From contig NZ_FOQI01000004.1 in assembly GCF_900113705.1 (NCBI RefSeq), positions 124,001 through 188,000 on the forward strand: a stretch of DNA of 64,000 bases. Direction: 5' to 3'. Shown in pieces: positions 31,710-42,370 of this stretch (within the stretch, counting starts at the first letter, position 1; the number at the start of each line of letters is the position of its first letter). The stretch is from Collimonas sp. OK307. GTDB lineage: Bacteria; Pseudomonadota; Gammaproteobacteria; Burkholderiales; Burkholderiaceae_D. The notes beneath the pieces were generated by a model that saw nothing but the letters and a program-made list of their open reading frames with translations, was not told the origin of the DNA and made no database searches. The translations under genes and the position numbers were made by a program.

Positions 31710-32798
31710 ATGAGCAACTGGCTGGATGCGCTAACCACGCTCATCACGCAACCTTCGCAAACCACCACGGCGATCCTGGTCACCGTGGCGCAGGTCGAAG
31801 GTTCCGGTCCGCGCGAGCCGGGCGCAAAAATGGTGGTGACGGCGGTCGGCCAGTTCGACACCATCGGCGGCGGCCATCTCGAATTGCAGGCGATCCGGAT
31901 CGCCCGCGAAATGCTGGATGAGGGCTTGTCGCTTACCCGTGAGCGTCGCCTGCAACGGTTTTCCCTGGGCCCTTCGCTGGGCCAATGCTGCGGTGGCGTC
32001 GTGCATCTGGCGTTTGAACGGGTAACACCAGCCGCGGCGGATTATTTCAGTTTCCTGCAACGCCGCTTGCGCGAGGCCGAAGACAGCTGGCGCCTGGTCG
32101 CCCTGGATGATGCAGCGTCACCGGCGCTATGCGATGGCGATGGCGAACGCCTGCATGGACCGGGACGACTGCCGACCCTGCCGTCTCTATCGACGCCATC
32201 AGTCAACGCCTTCGGCGCCTGCCTGGTTTTGCGCGACGAAAACGGTAAACGCTGGCTGCTCGATGCGTGCCTGGCGACACGGCCGCAATTATTCCTGTTT
32301 GGCGCCGGCCATGTCGGCGCGGCGATCGTCAAGGCACTCGGCGATTTGCCATGCCGGGTGGTCTGGATCGATGAGCGAGAAGAAATGTTTCCGGATGAGT
32401 TACCCGCCAACGTCTGCGTCGAAGCTACCGATACGCCGGAAGCCTTGGTGGATAGTGCTCCGGCCGGCTCCAGCTTCCTGGTCATGACGCACAATCACGC
32501 GCTGGACCAGCGCCTGTCGGCGCAGATTCTGCAGCGTGATGGCGTTGCCTGGTTCGGCTTGATCGGCTCGAAGAGCAAGCGCATGCAGTTCGAGCATCGC
32601 TTGCATGAGCGCGGCATTCCCCTTGAGCGGTTGGCCGACATGGTCTGCCCGATCGGTATTCCCGGTATCGTTGGCAAGGAGCCGGCAGTCATCGCTGCCT
32701 CGGTCACCGCGCAGTTGCTGCAGGTCTGGGAACAGATCGCCAAACAAGAATTGACAGCGGCACCGCAATTGGGCTCGCAGCTTGTCAAAGAAATATAG
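31710..32798 (+). CDS. xdhC: Xanthine dehydrogenase accessory protein XdhC
   Basis: XdhC binds molybdenum cofactor, promotes its sulfuration and inserts it into XdhB. From the ATG at 31710 the protein has 362 residues with VEGSGPREPGAKMVVT, FDTIGGGHLELQAI, GPSLGQCCGGVVHLAFE and a Rossmann-like LFLFGAGHVGAAIVKAL. An upstream in-frame start at 31605 would overlap xdhB by 71 bp and has no support. The gene lies 34 bp after xdhB. Confidence 0.95.
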   Translation: MSNWLDALTTLITQPSQTTTAILVTVAQVEGSGPREPGAKMVVTAVGQFDTIGGGHLELQAIRIAREMLDEGLSLTRERRLQRFSLGPSLGQCCGGVVHLAFERVTPAAADYFSFLQRRLREAEDSWRLVALDDAASPALCDGDGERLHGPGRLPTLPSLSTPSVNAFGACLVLRDENGKRWLLDACLATRPQLFLFGAGHVGAAIVKALGDLPCRVVWIDEREEMFPDELPANVCVEATDTPEALVDSAPAGSSFLVMTHNHALDQRLSAQILQRDGVAWFGLIGSKSKRMQFEHRLHERGIPLERLADMVCPIGIPGIVGKEPAVIAASVTAQLLQVWEQIAKQELTAAPQLGSQLVKEI

Positions 32799-32805
32799 CT
32801 CGATT

Positions 32806-32858
32806 TCAGTCGGGTTTAGTTCGGGTTTAGTTATTCATAACGCGTTTGTACGCGTTTT
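32806..32858 (+). repeat. Short direct and inverted repeats between xdhC and guaD
   Basis: The 11-mer CGGGTTTAGTT occurs twice in tandem (about 32811-32832), followed by an inverted repeat AACGCG-tttgta-CGCGTT (32839-32856) with a few T after it. It may be a weak terminator or slippage-prone DNA; co-transcription of guaD is still likely. Confidence 0.4.
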
Positions 32859-32875
32859 CATTCAAGGATAGTTTC

Positions 32876-34228
32876 ATGGCAGCCATCAGCTTCAGCAATA
32901 TCGATCAGTCCACATTGCAGGCATACCGCGCTAGCGTTCTCCATTTCACCGCCGATCCGGCCCATCATGCAGATGCTCATCAATGGCATGAGGATGGTTT
33001 GCTGTTGATCGCCGACGGCAAGGTAGTGGCGGCTGGCGACTATCAACAGTTGTCGGCGCAATTGCGCGCCGAACTGAAAACCGAACTGAAAATTCAGGAT
33101 TACCGCGGCAAGATCATCTTGCCGGGTTTTATCGACACCCACCTGCACTATCCGCAAACCGACATGATCGCCTCGCCGGCGCCGGGCTTGCTGCCATGGC
33201 TGGAAAAATATACGTTCCCGACCGAGCGTAAATTTGACGATCCAGCGCACGCCGAAGACGTCGCGAAATTTTTTATCGACGAATTGCTACGCTGCGGCAC
33301 TACCACCGCGATGGTGTATTGCACAGTCAATCCGACTTCGGTCGATGCCTTCTTCAATGCCAGCGAAGCGCGCAATCTGCGGATGGTAACCGGCAAGGTG
33401 CTGATGGACCGGAACTGCCCTGATTTCTTGCAGGACACCGCTGAAGGCGGTATCCGCGATACTGAAGAGCTGCTGAAAAAATGGCATAAGCGCGGTCGTC
33501 AGTTATACGCCATCACGCCACGTTTCGCGCCTACTTCCAGCAATGCCCAGTTGCAATTGGCGGGCGAGCTGGCACAGGCTTATCCGGACGTGTATCTGCA
33601 AACCCACGCTGCGGAAAATATCGATGAGATTGCCTGGGTAAAATCGCTGTTCCCCGATTCGCGCAGCTACATGGATGTGTACGACAAATACGGCATGTTG
33701 CGTCCGCGCTCCATGTACGGCCACTGCGTCTGGCTCGACAACCATGATCGTCAACGCATGGCGGAGACGCAATCGGCTATCGCGATTTGTCCGACTTCGA
33801 ATCTGTTTCTCGGCAGCGGCTTGTTCGATTTCAAAGGCGCCGATGCTGCCGGAATGCCACTGTCGCTGGCTACCGATGTCGGTGGCGGCACCAGTTTCTC
33901 CATGCTGCAAACCATGAACGAAGCCTACAAGGTGGCGCGTATGGCAACCACTTATCTGCCAGCGCTACGCATGTTTTACCTGGCTACGCTGGGTGGTGCG
34001 CGCAGCATGCAACTGGAAGGAACGATCGGCAATTTCGTCGCCGGCGCCGAAGCCGATTTCATCGTGCTCGATCCGCAAGCCACGCCGCTACTGGCGCGCC
34101 GCAGCGAACGTACGGAAAATCTGGAAGAACTGTTGTTTGCGCTGGCGTTGCTGGGAGATGACCGGACTATTGCCGCTACCTATGCAGCCGGCAAACTGGT
34201 ACATAGCCGGGCCGCGGCTAACGTGTAA
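32876..34228 (+). CDS. guaD: Guanine deaminase
   Basis: GuaD hydrolyses guanine to xanthine and ammonia, feeding xanthine dehydrogenase. From the ATG at 32876 (AAGGA site) it has 450 residues of the amidohydrolase fold: zinc ligands in GFIDTHLHYPQTDMI (HxH), further metal and substrate residues in YGHCVWLD and ATDVGGGTSFSML, and AICPTSNLFLGSGLFD, a guanine deaminase signature. It is the last gene of the purine-oxidation cluster. Confidence 0.96.
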   Translation: MAAISFSNIDQSTLQAYRASVLHFTADPAHHADAHQWHEDGLLLIADGKVVAAGDYQQLSAQLRAELKTELKIQDYRGKIILPGFIDTHLHYPQTDMIASPAPGLLPWLEKYTFPTERKFDDPAHAEDVAKFFIDELLRCGTTTAMVYCTVNPTSVDAFFNASEARNLRMVTGKVLMDRNCPDFLQDTAEGGIRDTEELLKKWHKRGRQLYAITPRFAPTSSNAQLQLAGELAQAYPDVYLQTHAAENIDEIAWVKSLFPDSRSYMDVYDKYGMLRPRSMYGHCVWLDNHDRQRMAETQSAIAICPTSNLFLGSGLFDFKGADAAGMPLSLATDVGGGTSFSMLQTMNEAYKVARMATTYLPALRMFYLATLGGARSMQLEGTIGNFVAGAEADFIVLDPQATPLLARRSERTENLEELLFALALLGDDRTIAATYAAGKLVHSRAAANV

Positions 34229-34238
34229 GACTTATGAT

Positions 34239-34253
34239 GGGCACAATGTGCCC
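34239..34253. terminator. Short palindrome between convergent guaD and spoVR-like genes
   Basis: GGGCACA-A-TGTGCCC (34239-34253) is perfect and lies in the 28-bp space between the two convergent stop codons. As RNA it could form a GGGC/GCCC stem with a 7-nt loop. There is no T-run, so its role as terminator is only likely from position. Confidence 0.35.
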
Positions 34254-34256
34254 GCT

Positions 34257-35786
34257 CTACGGCCGCAGCATGTACTTGTTTTCACTAACGCATTCATAGC
34301 GTTGCAAAACATTGCCACTGTCGTCGACACTCTCCAGATACACATCGAACTGCCACAGGCGCGCCATGTGCCGCAATATTTCATCGGTGCCGTCTGCCAG
34401 CGGCCGGTCATCGCTGCGGAAATGACGTAGTGTCAGGCTGCGGTCGCCGCGCGTGTTGACTGACCAGACCTGGATGTTCGGTTCGCGGTGGTTGATATCG
34501 TATTGGCGCGACAAGGCTTGCCGCACGTACTGGTAGCCAGCCTCGTTGTGAATGGCCGACACCTCCAGTTCGCTGCGACGTTCATCGTCCAGCACGGCAA
34601 ACAGGCGCATGTCGCGTATCAGTTTCGGCGACAGGTATTGCGCGACAAAGCTTTCATCCTTGAAATTGCGCATCGCGTAATGCAAGGTGTCCAGCCAAGG
34701 CGTTCCTGCCAGCTCGGGAAACCATTCGCGATCCTCGTCGGTCGGATTTTCGCAGATACGGCGGATATCGGTCATCATGCCAAAACCGAGCGCATATGGA
34801 TTGATGCCGCTGTAATACGATTTAGTGACTGGCGGTTGATATACCACGTTGCTATGCGAGTGCAGGAACTCCATCATGAAACCGTCAGTCAGCTTGCCCT
34901 CGTCATATAGCGTGTTGAGAATCGTGTAGTGCCAGAACGTGGCCCAGCCTTCATTCATGACCTGGGTCTGGCGCTGCGGGTAAAAATACTGCGCGATCTT
35001 GCGCACGATGCGAATCACTTCGCGCTCCCAGGATTCCAGCAGCGGCGAATTTTTCTCGGCAAAGTACAAAAGATTCTCTTGCGTCTCAGACGGAAAACGT
35101 CCTTCAACCTGCTCAGTCGCTCCCACCTTTTTTTCAGGCAGGGTGCGCCACAATTCATTGACCTGCGACTGCATGTAATCCGCGCGTTCGCGCCGCTGCG
35201 CCTGTTCTTTTTCCAGCGACAATTTTTGCGGCCGCTTATAGCGGTCGACACCGTAATGCATCAACGCATGACAGGAATCGAGCAATTCCTCGACCTTGGA
35301 AAAGCCGTAGCGTTCTTCACATTCCGCGATGTACATCTTGGCATAGACCAGGTAATCGATGATCGCGTGGGCGTCCGTCCACAGCTGGAACAGGTAGTTG
35401 CCCTTGAAAAAAGAATTGTGCCCATACGCCGCATGCGCCACTACCAGCGCCTGCATCGTCATGGTGTTTTCTTCCATCAGATAGGCAATGCAGGGATTCG
35501 AATTGATGACGATTTCGTAGGCAAGCCCCATCTGCCCGCGTTTGTAGTCGCGCTCAGTCATCAGGAAATGTTTACCGAACGACCAGTGCCGGTAATTCAC
35601 CGGCATGCCAGCGGAGGCGTAGGCATCCATCATCTGTTCAGCGGTGATGATTTCCAGCTGGATCGGATAGATGTCCAGTTTGTAATTCGCGGCAACGCGG
35701 GCAATCTCGTCGTTATAAAGCTCGATAAGATCGAACGTCCAATCGGATGGGCAAGGCAGCGGTTGATTGATCAGACGGTCGTTCAT
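34257..35786 (-). CDS. ycgB: SpoVR family protein (YcgB-like)
   Basis: The molecular function is unknown; in non-sporulating bacteria this family is co-expressed with prkA/yeaG and yeaH under stress or nitrogen starvation. The 509-residue protein has family motifs such as YPIQLEIITAEQMMDAYAS, NEGWATFWHYTILN, YSGINPYALGFGMM and YDINHREPNIQVW. Its start overlaps the yeaH-like stop by 4 bp, so it is the third gene of the prkA-yeaH-ycgB operon. The organism shows no sign of sporulation here. Confidence 0.93.
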   Translation of the reverse strand: MNDRLINQPLPCPSDWTFDLIELYNDEIARVAANYKLDIYPIQLEIITAEQMMDAYASAGMPVNYRHWSFGKHFLMTERDYKRGQMGLAYEIVINSNPCIAYLMEENTMTMQALVVAHAAYGHNSFFKGNYLFQLWTDAHAIIDYLVYAKMYIAECEERYGFSKVEELLDSCHALMHYGVDRYKRPQKLSLEKEQAQRRERADYMQSQVNELWRTLPEKKVGATEQVEGRFPSETQENLLYFAEKNSPLLESWEREVIRIVRKIAQYFYPQRQTQVMNEGWATFWHYTILNTLYDEGKLTDGFMMEFLHSHSNVVYQPPVTKSYYSGINPYALGFGMMTDIRRICENPTDEDREWFPELAGTPWLDTLHYAMRNFKDESFVAQYLSPKLIRDMRLFAVLDDERRSELEVSAIHNEAGYQYVRQALSRQYDINHREPNIQVWSVNTRGDRSLTLRHFRSDDRPLADGTDEILRHMARLWQFDVYLESVDDSGNVLQRYECVSENKYMLRP

Positions 35787-37048
35787 GACTGCACCTGCTT
35801 TTCAAACAGTTCACGGAACACCGGATAGATCTCGCTGGCGGCCTGCACTTTTTTCATGGCGAATTGCGGGTTGACCGCAGCGATCTGCTGATATTCAGTC
35901 CATAGATTCTGCTCTTCGACCGTTACCTGGATGTAGGCGAAATAGCGCGAACGCGGCAGGATCTCCATTTCCAGCAGCTCCCGGCATTTCGGCGAATCGT
36001 CGTTCCAGTTGTCGCCATCGGAGGCCTGCGCGCCGTAGATATTCCAGTCCCCCGGCGGATAACGTTCGTCAATGATCTTCTTCATCAGTTCCAGCGCGCT
36101 CGACACCACCGTGCCGCCGCTTTCCTGCGAATGGAAAAAGGTATCTTCATCGACCTCATCGGCGCGTGTGTGATGACGAATGAAGACGACTTCGATATGT
36201 TCGTAGTTACGGGTCAGGAACAGGTAGAGCAGGATAAAGAAACGCTTCGACAAATCTTTCCGTTGCTCGTCCATCGAACCCGATACGTCCATCACGCAAA
36301 ACATCACCGCCCGGCTAGACGGTTGCGGCACCTTGACCCGGTTCACATAACGCAGGTCGAACGGATCGATGAACGGGATACGCCAGATGCGGCCTTTCAG
36401 ATGATGGATATCGTCTTCCAGGCGCTTGATTTCATCGCGCCGGTCATCCGGATCCGCTTTGAGCGCCTCCATCAGCAGTTCCAGTTCGCGCAGCTTGACC
36501 ACCAGCGGCGAGCCGAGCGCAATCCGGCGTCCCAGCGAGCTGCGCAGCGAACGGACGATATCGATGTTATTGGGACTGCCGTCAGTCGAATAACCGGCGC
36601 GCATGTTTTTCCAGCTCGGCACCGCGAGCAGGTTGGTCTTGATCAGGCGCGGCAATTCGAGGTCTTCAAAGAAATACTGCATGAATTCTTCGCGCGATAA
36701 CTGGAACACGAATTCATCTTCGCCCTCACCCTGATCGCTGGCCGAACTGCCGCCACCGCCGGCGCCGCCATCCGGTCGGGCGATGCGATCGCCTTGCAGA
36801 TAATCCTGGTTGCCGGGATGGACCATCTCACGCTTGCCACCGGGACCGTGACCGAATATCGGCTCGTTGATCCCCTTGCGCGGAATGCTGATACTCTTGG
36901 CGTTTTCGATTTCCTTGATGCCGCGATCGCGCACGGCCTCGGTCACGGAGCGATGAATAGCCGCCCGGAAGCGCCGTAAAAAGCGCTCTCGGTTGGCAAT
37001 GCTTTTGTTCTTGCCAGACAGTCTACGGTCGATTATCTGATGCAACAC
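35783..37048 (-). CDS. yeaH: YeaH/DUF444 family protein
   Basis: The 421-residue protein belongs to DUF444, whose C-terminal half looks like a von Willebrand A domain: FCVMDVSGSMDEQRKDLSKR carries the MIDAS-like DxSxS motif. The N-terminus holds the usual RRLSGKNKSIANRERFLRRF and a Gly/Ser/Asp-rich linker near residue 85. It is partner to the kinase PrkA (YeaG) in enterobacteria. The gene lies 60 bp after prkA and is coupled to ycgB. Confidence 0.93.
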   Translation of the reverse strand: MLHQIIDRRLSGKNKSIANRERFLRRFRAAIHRSVTEAVRDRGIKEIENAKSISIPRKGINEPIFGHGPGGKREMVHPGNQDYLQGDRIARPDGGAGGGGSSASDQGEGEDEFVFQLSREEFMQYFFEDLELPRLIKTNLLAVPSWKNMRAGYSTDGSPNNIDIVRSLRSSLGRRIALGSPLVVKLRELELLMEALKADPDDRRDEIKRLEDDIHHLKGRIWRIPFIDPFDLRYVNRVKVPQPSSRAVMFCVMDVSGSMDEQRKDLSKRFFILLYLFLTRNYEHIEVVFIRHHTRADEVDEDTFFHSQESGGTVVSSALELMKKIIDERYPPGDWNIYGAQASDGDNWNDDSPKCRELLEMEILPRSRYFAYIQVTVEEQNLWTEYQQIAAVNPQFAMKKVQAASEIYPVFRELFEKQVQS

Positions 37049-37108
37049 GGTCGGCTCTCCTAGGGTGAGTCGCTGGTACTTTTATTCAATACGTACCCAA
37101 TGCGCACC

Positions 37109-39031
37109 TTACGACGATTTGCGCACGCGTAGATACCATTCGCACAGCAAGCGTACCTGTTTCGGCGTGTAACCCTTGCTGACCATGCGATTGACGAAAT
37201 CCTCATGCTTGCGTAATTCTTCGTTCGACCCTTTGGCGTTGAATGAAATAACCGGTAACAAATCTTCGGTATTCGAGAACATTTTTTTCTCGATCACCAC
37301 GCGCAGTTTTTCGTAACTGGTCCAGAGCGGATTCTTGCCGGCGTTCGAGACCCGTGCCCGCAACACAAAATTCACAATCTCGTTACGAAAATCCTTGGGA
37401 TTGCTGATACCAGCCGGCTTTTCAATCTTTTCCAGTTCAGCATTCAAGGCAGCACGGTCAAAGCTTTCGCCGGTGTCATGGTCGCGGAATTCCTGATCCT
37501 GTATCCAGAAGTCGGCATAGGTGACGTAACGATCGAAGACGTTCTGGCCGTATTCTGAATACGACTCCAGATAAGCGGTCTGGATTTCCTTGCCGATAAA
37601 TTCCGCATAGCGCGTTGCCAGCGTATCCTTGACGTAGGACAGGTATTTCTGCTCCAGCTCTTGCGGAAACTGCTCGCGTTCGATCTGCTGCTCCAGCACA
37701 TACATCAGGTGCACCGGATTGGCGGCGACTTCGGTCGAGTCGAAGTTGAATACGCGTGACAATATCTTGAAGGCGAAGCGGGTCGAGACCCCGGTCATGC
37801 CTTCATCCACGCCGGCATAGTCGCGATATTCCTGGAACGATTTGGCTTTCGGATCGCTATCTTTCAGGTTATCACCGTCATACACCTGCATTTTCGAAAA
37901 AATACTGGAATTTTCCGGTTCACCCAGACGGGTCAGGATCGAGAACTGCGCCATCATTTTCAACGTGCCCGGTGCACAAATCGCCTTGCCCAAAGAAGAC
38001 GTGCGTATCAGTTTTTCATAAATCTTGATTTCTTCCGACACCCGCAAGCAATACGGCACCTTGACGATGTAGATACGATCCAGCAAAGCTTCGTTATTCT
38101 TGTTGTTGCGGAATGCCTTCCATTCCGATTCGTTCGAGTGCGCCAGGATAATGCCGTCGAACGGAATCGCGCCAAAACCTTCGGTGCCTTTGAAGTTACC
38201 TTCTTGCGTAGCAGTCAGCAACGGATGCAGCACCTTGATTGGCGCCTTGAACATTTCGACGAATTCAAGCAAACCTTGATTGGACAAGCACAGCCCGCCC
38301 GAATAGCTGTAGGCATCGGCATCGTCCTGCGAATATTGTTCAAGCTTGCGGATATCGACCTTGCCGACCAGGGTTGAAATATCCTGGTTGTTTTCGTCGC
38401 CCGGTTCGGTTTTGGAAATGGCTACTTGCCGCAAGATCGACGGGTAGCGTTTGACTACGCGGAATTTGCGGATGTCGCCGTTGAATTCATGCAAGCGCTT
38501 GACGGCCCACGGACTCAGTATCGATCTCAGGTAACGGCGCGGGATGCCGTATTGTTCTTCCAGGATCGCGCCGTCCTCTTCATAATCGAACAGACCCAGC
38601 GGCGACTCGTTGACCGGCGATCCTTTAAGGGAATAAAACGGTACATGTTCCATCAATTGTTTGAGACGTTCGGCGATCGACGATTTACCGCCCCCAACCG
38701 GACCCAGCAGATACAGAATCTGTTTGCGTTCTTCCAGGCCTTGCGCTGCGTGCCGGAAATAAGCGACCACTTGTTCGATCACTTCTTCGGCGCCGTAGAA
38801 TTCCTTGAACGCCGGATAAACCTTGAGCACCTTGTTGGCGAAGATGCGCGATAAGGATGGATCGTGGCGCGTATCAACCTGTTGCGGCTCGCCTATCGCC
38901 ATCAGCATGCGTTCCCCGGCCGTTGCATAACAGCTGGGATCAGTCTTACAAAGCGCAAGATATTCTTCTAAGGAAAATTCTTCTTCTCTGGTTTTGTCGA
39001 ACCGACTCGCAAAGCTGCTGTAGATATCCAT
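37109..39031 (-). CDS. prkA: PrkA family serine protein kinase (YeaG)
   Basis: PrkA is an AAA+ ATPase-like protein with a C-terminal kinase-like domain, linked to stress and nutrient-limitation responses. The 640-residue protein has the Walker A motif LLGPVGGGKSSIAERL (about residue 108), GFGAIPFDGIILAHSNESEW after it, and MTGVSTRFAFKILSRVFNFD typical of the family. It is the first gene of prkA-yeaH-ycgB. The 200 bp upstream (39032-39231) should hold the promoter; no clear sigma54 site was identified. Confidence 0.96.
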   Translation of the reverse strand: MDIYSSFASRFDKTREEEFSLEEYLALCKTDPSCYATAGERMLMAIGEPQQVDTRHDPSLSRIFANKVLKVYPAFKEFYGAEEVIEQVVAYFRHAAQGLEERKQILYLLGPVGGGKSSIAERLKQLMEHVPFYSLKGSPVNESPLGLFDYEEDGAILEEQYGIPRRYLRSILSPWAVKRLHEFNGDIRKFRVVKRYPSILRQVAISKTEPGDENNQDISTLVGKVDIRKLEQYSQDDADAYSYSGGLCLSNQGLLEFVEMFKAPIKVLHPLLTATQEGNFKGTEGFGAIPFDGIILAHSNESEWKAFRNNKNNEALLDRIYIVKVPYCLRVSEEIKIYEKLIRTSSLGKAICAPGTLKMMAQFSILTRLGEPENSSIFSKMQVYDGDNLKDSDPKAKSFQEYRDYAGVDEGMTGVSTRFAFKILSRVFNFDSTEVAANPVHLMYVLEQQIEREQFPQELEQKYLSYVKDTLATRYAEFIGKEIQTAYLESYSEYGQNVFDRYVTYADFWIQDQEFRDHDTGESFDRAALNAELEKIEKPAGISNPKDFRNEIVNFVLRARVSNAGKNPLWTSYEKLRVVIEKKMFSNTEDLLPVISFNAKGSNEELRKHEDFVNRMVSKGYTPKQVRLLCEWYLRVRKSS

Positions 39032-39231
39032 ATCACCCCCGCATCAACGATGTTGCGAAAACAAATTGAAGATTACTTCTACCGAGTTTGACCTCTTCAG
39101 ATACTCGCAGTTCCTTGACCGGCTGACTACACTTTCGATACGGCCCAGAAGAGGATTACACGATTCGATTCTAAACCTTTTTCTAAGATGCAACAGGGTT
39201 TTATCTGTTTTTGCTACACAAGTATCTGCGC

Positions 39232-40467
39232 TTACTTTTCATTCCACGGTGCGACCTTGAATAAAATCAACATCCCGGGCAACGCCAGTACGAAACATAA
39301 AATGAAAAAATGGAACCAGCCTGTTTCCGCAACGATATAACCGACCGAGGAATTGATGAAGGTACGTGGCACCGCAGCAAGGCTGGTGAACAAGGCGTAT
39401 TGCGTTGCGGTGTAGCGCGGATCGGTGGTGCGCGCGATATAGGCAACAAAAGCAGCAGTGCCGAGACCCACGCCAAATGCTTCGCCGCCGATCACGATAG
39501 CCAGCACCAATGGATCGGGACCGGTCTGCGCCAGCCAGGCAAACCCAAGAATGGTTACCGCTTGCACCACGCCGAAAATCCACAAGGCGCGGTTAATCCC
39601 GATCTGCACCATCCAGATGCCGCCGACCAGGCCGCCGACCAGGCTGGCCCACAAGCTTGTAGTCTTGGAAATCAAACCGATCTGCGTCAGCGTGAAACCG
39701 ATATCGATATAAAACCTGGTAGCAAGCGCAGTTGCCATGCTGTCGCCGAGCTTATACAGAAAAATGAAGGCAAGTATCCACAGGGCGCTGCGCCAGCCAT
39801 CTCGCGCGATAAACTCTTGAAACGGTAACAAGACGGCTTCCCGCAGGTTCTTTGGCGGTGCGCCATACACGCTCGGCTCCTTGATCATCAGCGTGCAGAT
39901 CAAGCCCGGCAGCATGAATCCCGCGGTGATCCAGAATACCGCCTGCCAGCTCATGTGATCGGCCAGGAACAGCGACAAGGCGCCCGGCACCATGCCCGCC
40001 ACTTTATAGGCATTGACGTTAATCGCCGCGCCCAGGCCTTGTTCGCTATCCGGCAGGATCTCGCGGCGATAAGCATCGATCACGATATCCTGGCTGGCCG
40101 ACAAAAACGCCACCACTGAAGCCATGACGGCAATCGCCGCTATCTGCGTGTGCGGATCGAGCATGCCCATGCCGCCGATGGCGACGAACAAGCTGGCCTG
40201 GGTCAGCATCATCCAGCTGCGCCGGCGTCCGAGTTTGCCGAAATGGAAGCGGTCCATCAACGGCGACCATACGAATTTCCAGGTGTAGGGAAACATCACC
40301 AGCGCAAACAGGCCGAGCGCTTTCACGTCAAGGCCGGATTTACTTAACCAGGCTTGCAGCAAACTAAGGAGAATAAACAGCGGCAGACCTGAACTGAAGC
40401 CGAGGAAGGCGCAAATCAGCATGCGCCGGTTGAGATAGTGATGCCAAGAATTTGAATCTGATGTCAT
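39232..40467 (-). CDS. AmpG family muropeptide MFS transporter
   Basis: It is an inner-membrane major-facilitator protein with about 12 membrane segments, similar to AmpG, which imports anhydro-muropeptides for wall recycling. From the ATG ending at 40467 the protein has 411 residues and begins MTSDSNSWHHYLNRRMLICA. AmpG-like stretches are LGFSSGLPLFI, FVWSPLMDRFHFGKLGRRRS and SASQDIVIDAYRREIL. E. coli AmpG is about 490 residues, so this is a shorter member. Confidence 0.85.
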   Translation of the reverse strand: MTSDSNSWHHYLNRRMLICAFLGFSSGLPLFILLSLLQAWLSKSGLDVKALGLFALVMFPYTWKFVWSPLMDRFHFGKLGRRRSWMMLTQASLFVAIGGMGMLDPHTQIAAIAVMASVVAFLSASQDIVIDAYRREILPDSEQGLGAAINVNAYKVAGMVPGALSLFLADHMSWQAVFWITAGFMLPGLICTLMIKEPSVYGAPPKNLREAVLLPFQEFIARDGWRSALWILAFIFLYKLGDSMATALATRFYIDIGFTLTQIGLISKTTSLWASLVGGLVGGIWMVQIGINRALWIFGVVQAVTILGFAWLAQTGPDPLVLAIVIGGEAFGVGLGTAAFVAYIARTTDPRYTATQYALFTSLAAVPRTFINSSVGYIVAETGWFHFFILCFVLALPGMLILFKVAPWNEK

Positions 40468-40573
40468 GGATGCGCCCGCGGCGGCGGGGAGTTTAAGATA
40501 TGACACCAGAGCGCGGTCCCGGCAATGCTCCGGGGCCCGGGGCCTGGCGTCATATCCTGTATTTTTTACCGGT

Positions 40574-41176
40574 TTATTTCTTGCGAAAGCGGAATACCGC
40601 AAGACTACCACGCCAGTTAGGCAGCACCGATATCGGCTGGCCATCATGCAGGGCTACGCATTCGAGCACCTCCAGGCCGACTTCGTTCGCCAGTTCCTCA
40701 AAATCCTTGATGGTGGCGCAACGCAGGTTGGGCGTGTCGTACCATTCGTACGGCAAAGTCTTGGATACTGGCATGCGGCCGCGCATTAACGCTACCCGGT
40801 GCGGCCAGTAAGCGAAATTGGGGAAGGATACAATCGCTTCGCGCCCGACCCTGGCGATATCGCGCAATACGCCTTCGACATTTTTCATCATTTGCAAAGC
40901 CGACAGGCACAGCACGGTGTCGAAGGCATCGTCGGCAAACAGGTTCAGCCCGGCTTCCATATCCTGCTGGATCACCGAAACGCCGCGCGCCACGCACGCG
41001 GGAATCTTGCTGTCATCGATTTCGACGCCGTAGCCTGCGCATTGCTTGTCGGATTGCAGATAATCAAGCATGACGCCGTCGCCACAACCCAGGTCGAGCA
41101 CTTGCGATTCACCGCGCACCCAATGTGCGATAAAGGCCAGATCCGGGCGCAAACTGCTTAGTTGATCAAAATTCAT
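40574..41176 (-). CDS. metW: Methionine biosynthesis protein MetW
   Basis: MetW is a SAM-methyltransferase-like protein needed, together with MetX, for homoserine acylation in many proteobacteria. The 200-residue protein has the SAM-binding motif [15 protein letters not shown] and MetW features such as [19 protein letters not shown] and [19 protein letters not shown]. The start overlaps the metX stop by 11 bp, so the two are translationally linked. Confidence 0.95.
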   Translation of the reverse strand: MNFDQLSSLRPDLAFIAHWVRGESQVLDLGCGDGVMLDYLQSDKQCAGYGVEIDDSKIPACVARGVSVIQQDMEAGLNLFADDAFDTVLCLSALQMMKNVEGVLRDIARVGREAIVSFPNFAYWPHRVALMRGRMPVSKTLPYEWYDTPNLRCATIKDFEELANEVGLEVLECVALHDGQPISVLPNWRGSLAVFRFRKK

Positions 41177-42344
41177 TTACTGCTCCTGCCACTTCAGTGA
41201 CGGCATTCGATACGGCCGGCTGCTCCAGCTCCTGCCAGATGCGGTTGTAATATTCGCCCACCACCGCCATATAACGCGGGTCATCCAGCAAAAAGGCGTC
41301 GTGGCCGTGCGGTGCGTCGATCTCGGCATAACTGACACGACGTTTATTGTTTACCAGAGCCTGCACGATCTCGCGGCTGCGTTCCGGCGAAAAGCGCCAG
41401 TCGGTCATGAACGATACGAGCAGGAACTGCGCCTGGGTCTTGCTCAAAGCGAGAGTCAGATCGCCGCCGAATTCCTTGGCCGGGTCGAAATAATCGAGGG
41501 CCTTGGTGATCAGCAGATAGGTGTTGGCGTCAAAATATTCAGAAAATTTATCGCCCTGATAGCGCAGATACGATTCAATTTCAAAATCGATGCCAAAGCC
41601 GAACTGGTAAGCGCCGGAGCGCAGGTCGCGGCCGAATTTTTCCGCCATGTCGTCATCCGACAGATAGGTGATGTGCCCCACCATGCGCGCCACGCGCAAG
41701 CCGTTCTTGGGCACCACGCCATGCGCGTAATAATCGCCTCCATGAAAGCCGGGATCAGTCAGGATCGCCTGGCGTGCAACATCGTTGAAAGCGATGTTTT
41801 GCGCCGATAGTTTGGGCGTCGAAGCGATCACAACACAGTGGCGCAGACGGGTCGGATACATCAGACTCCAGGCCAGCGCCTGCATGCCGCCCAGCGAGCC
41901 GCCCATGACGGCGGCAAATTGCGTGATACCCAGTGCATCGGCGAGGCGCGCCTGCGCTTGCACCCAGTCCTCCACGGTCACTACCGGGAATTCCGCGCCG
42001 TACGGCTTGCCGGTGGCGGCATTGATATGCATCGGTCCGGTAGAACCGAAGCAGGAACCCAGGTTATTGACGCCGATGACGAAGAATTTGTTGGTGTCGA
42101 GCGCCTTGCCAGGCCCCACCATATTGTCCCACCAGCCGACATTCTTTTCGTCATCCTGATATACGCCGGCAACGTGATGCGAGGCGTTCAAGGCATGACA
42201 AACCAGCACCGCATTCGATTTGTCGGCGTTGAGACTGCCATAGGTTTCGTACACCAGCGTGTAATCCGCCAGCAGCGCGCCGCTTTGCAACTGCAGCGGC
42301 GTCGCGAAATGCATGGATTGCGGGGAAACTATTCCGAGGGACAT
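41166..42344 (-). CDS. metX: Homoserine O-acyltransferase (acetyl/succinyl)
   Basis: MetX is an alpha/beta-hydrolase-fold enzyme that acylates homoserine, the first committed step of methionine synthesis. The 392-residue protein shows the nucleophile elbow [12 protein letters not shown], the Asp/His end [11 protein letters not shown], and [12 protein letters not shown]. Acyl-CoA preference cannot be read directly; MetW-linked proteobacterial MetX proteins often use succinyl-CoA. It sits behind a SAM-II-like leader with a terminator, suggesting feedback by SAM. Confidence 0.94.
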   Translation of the reverse strand: MSLGIVSPQSMHFATPLQLQSGALLADYTLVYETYGSLNADKSNAVLVCHALNASHHVAGVYQDDEKNVGWWDNMVGPGKALDTNKFFVIGVNNLGSCFGSTGPMHINAATGKPYGAEFPVVTVEDWVQAQARLADALGITQFAAVMGGSLGGMQALAWSLMYPTRLRHCVVIASTPKLSAQNIAFNDVARQAILTDPGFHGGDYYAHGVVPKNGLRVARMVGHITYLSDDDMAEKFGRDLRSGAYQFGFGIDFEIESYLRYQGDKFSEYFDANTYLLITKALDYFDPAKEFGGDLTLALSKTQAQFLLVSFMTDWRFSPERSREIVQALVNNKRRVSYAEIDAPHGHDAFLLDDPRYMAVVGEYYNRIWQELEQPAVSNAVTEVAGAVNEF

Positions 42345-42370
42345 TGTAGGGACCTGATCCTGATAACAAT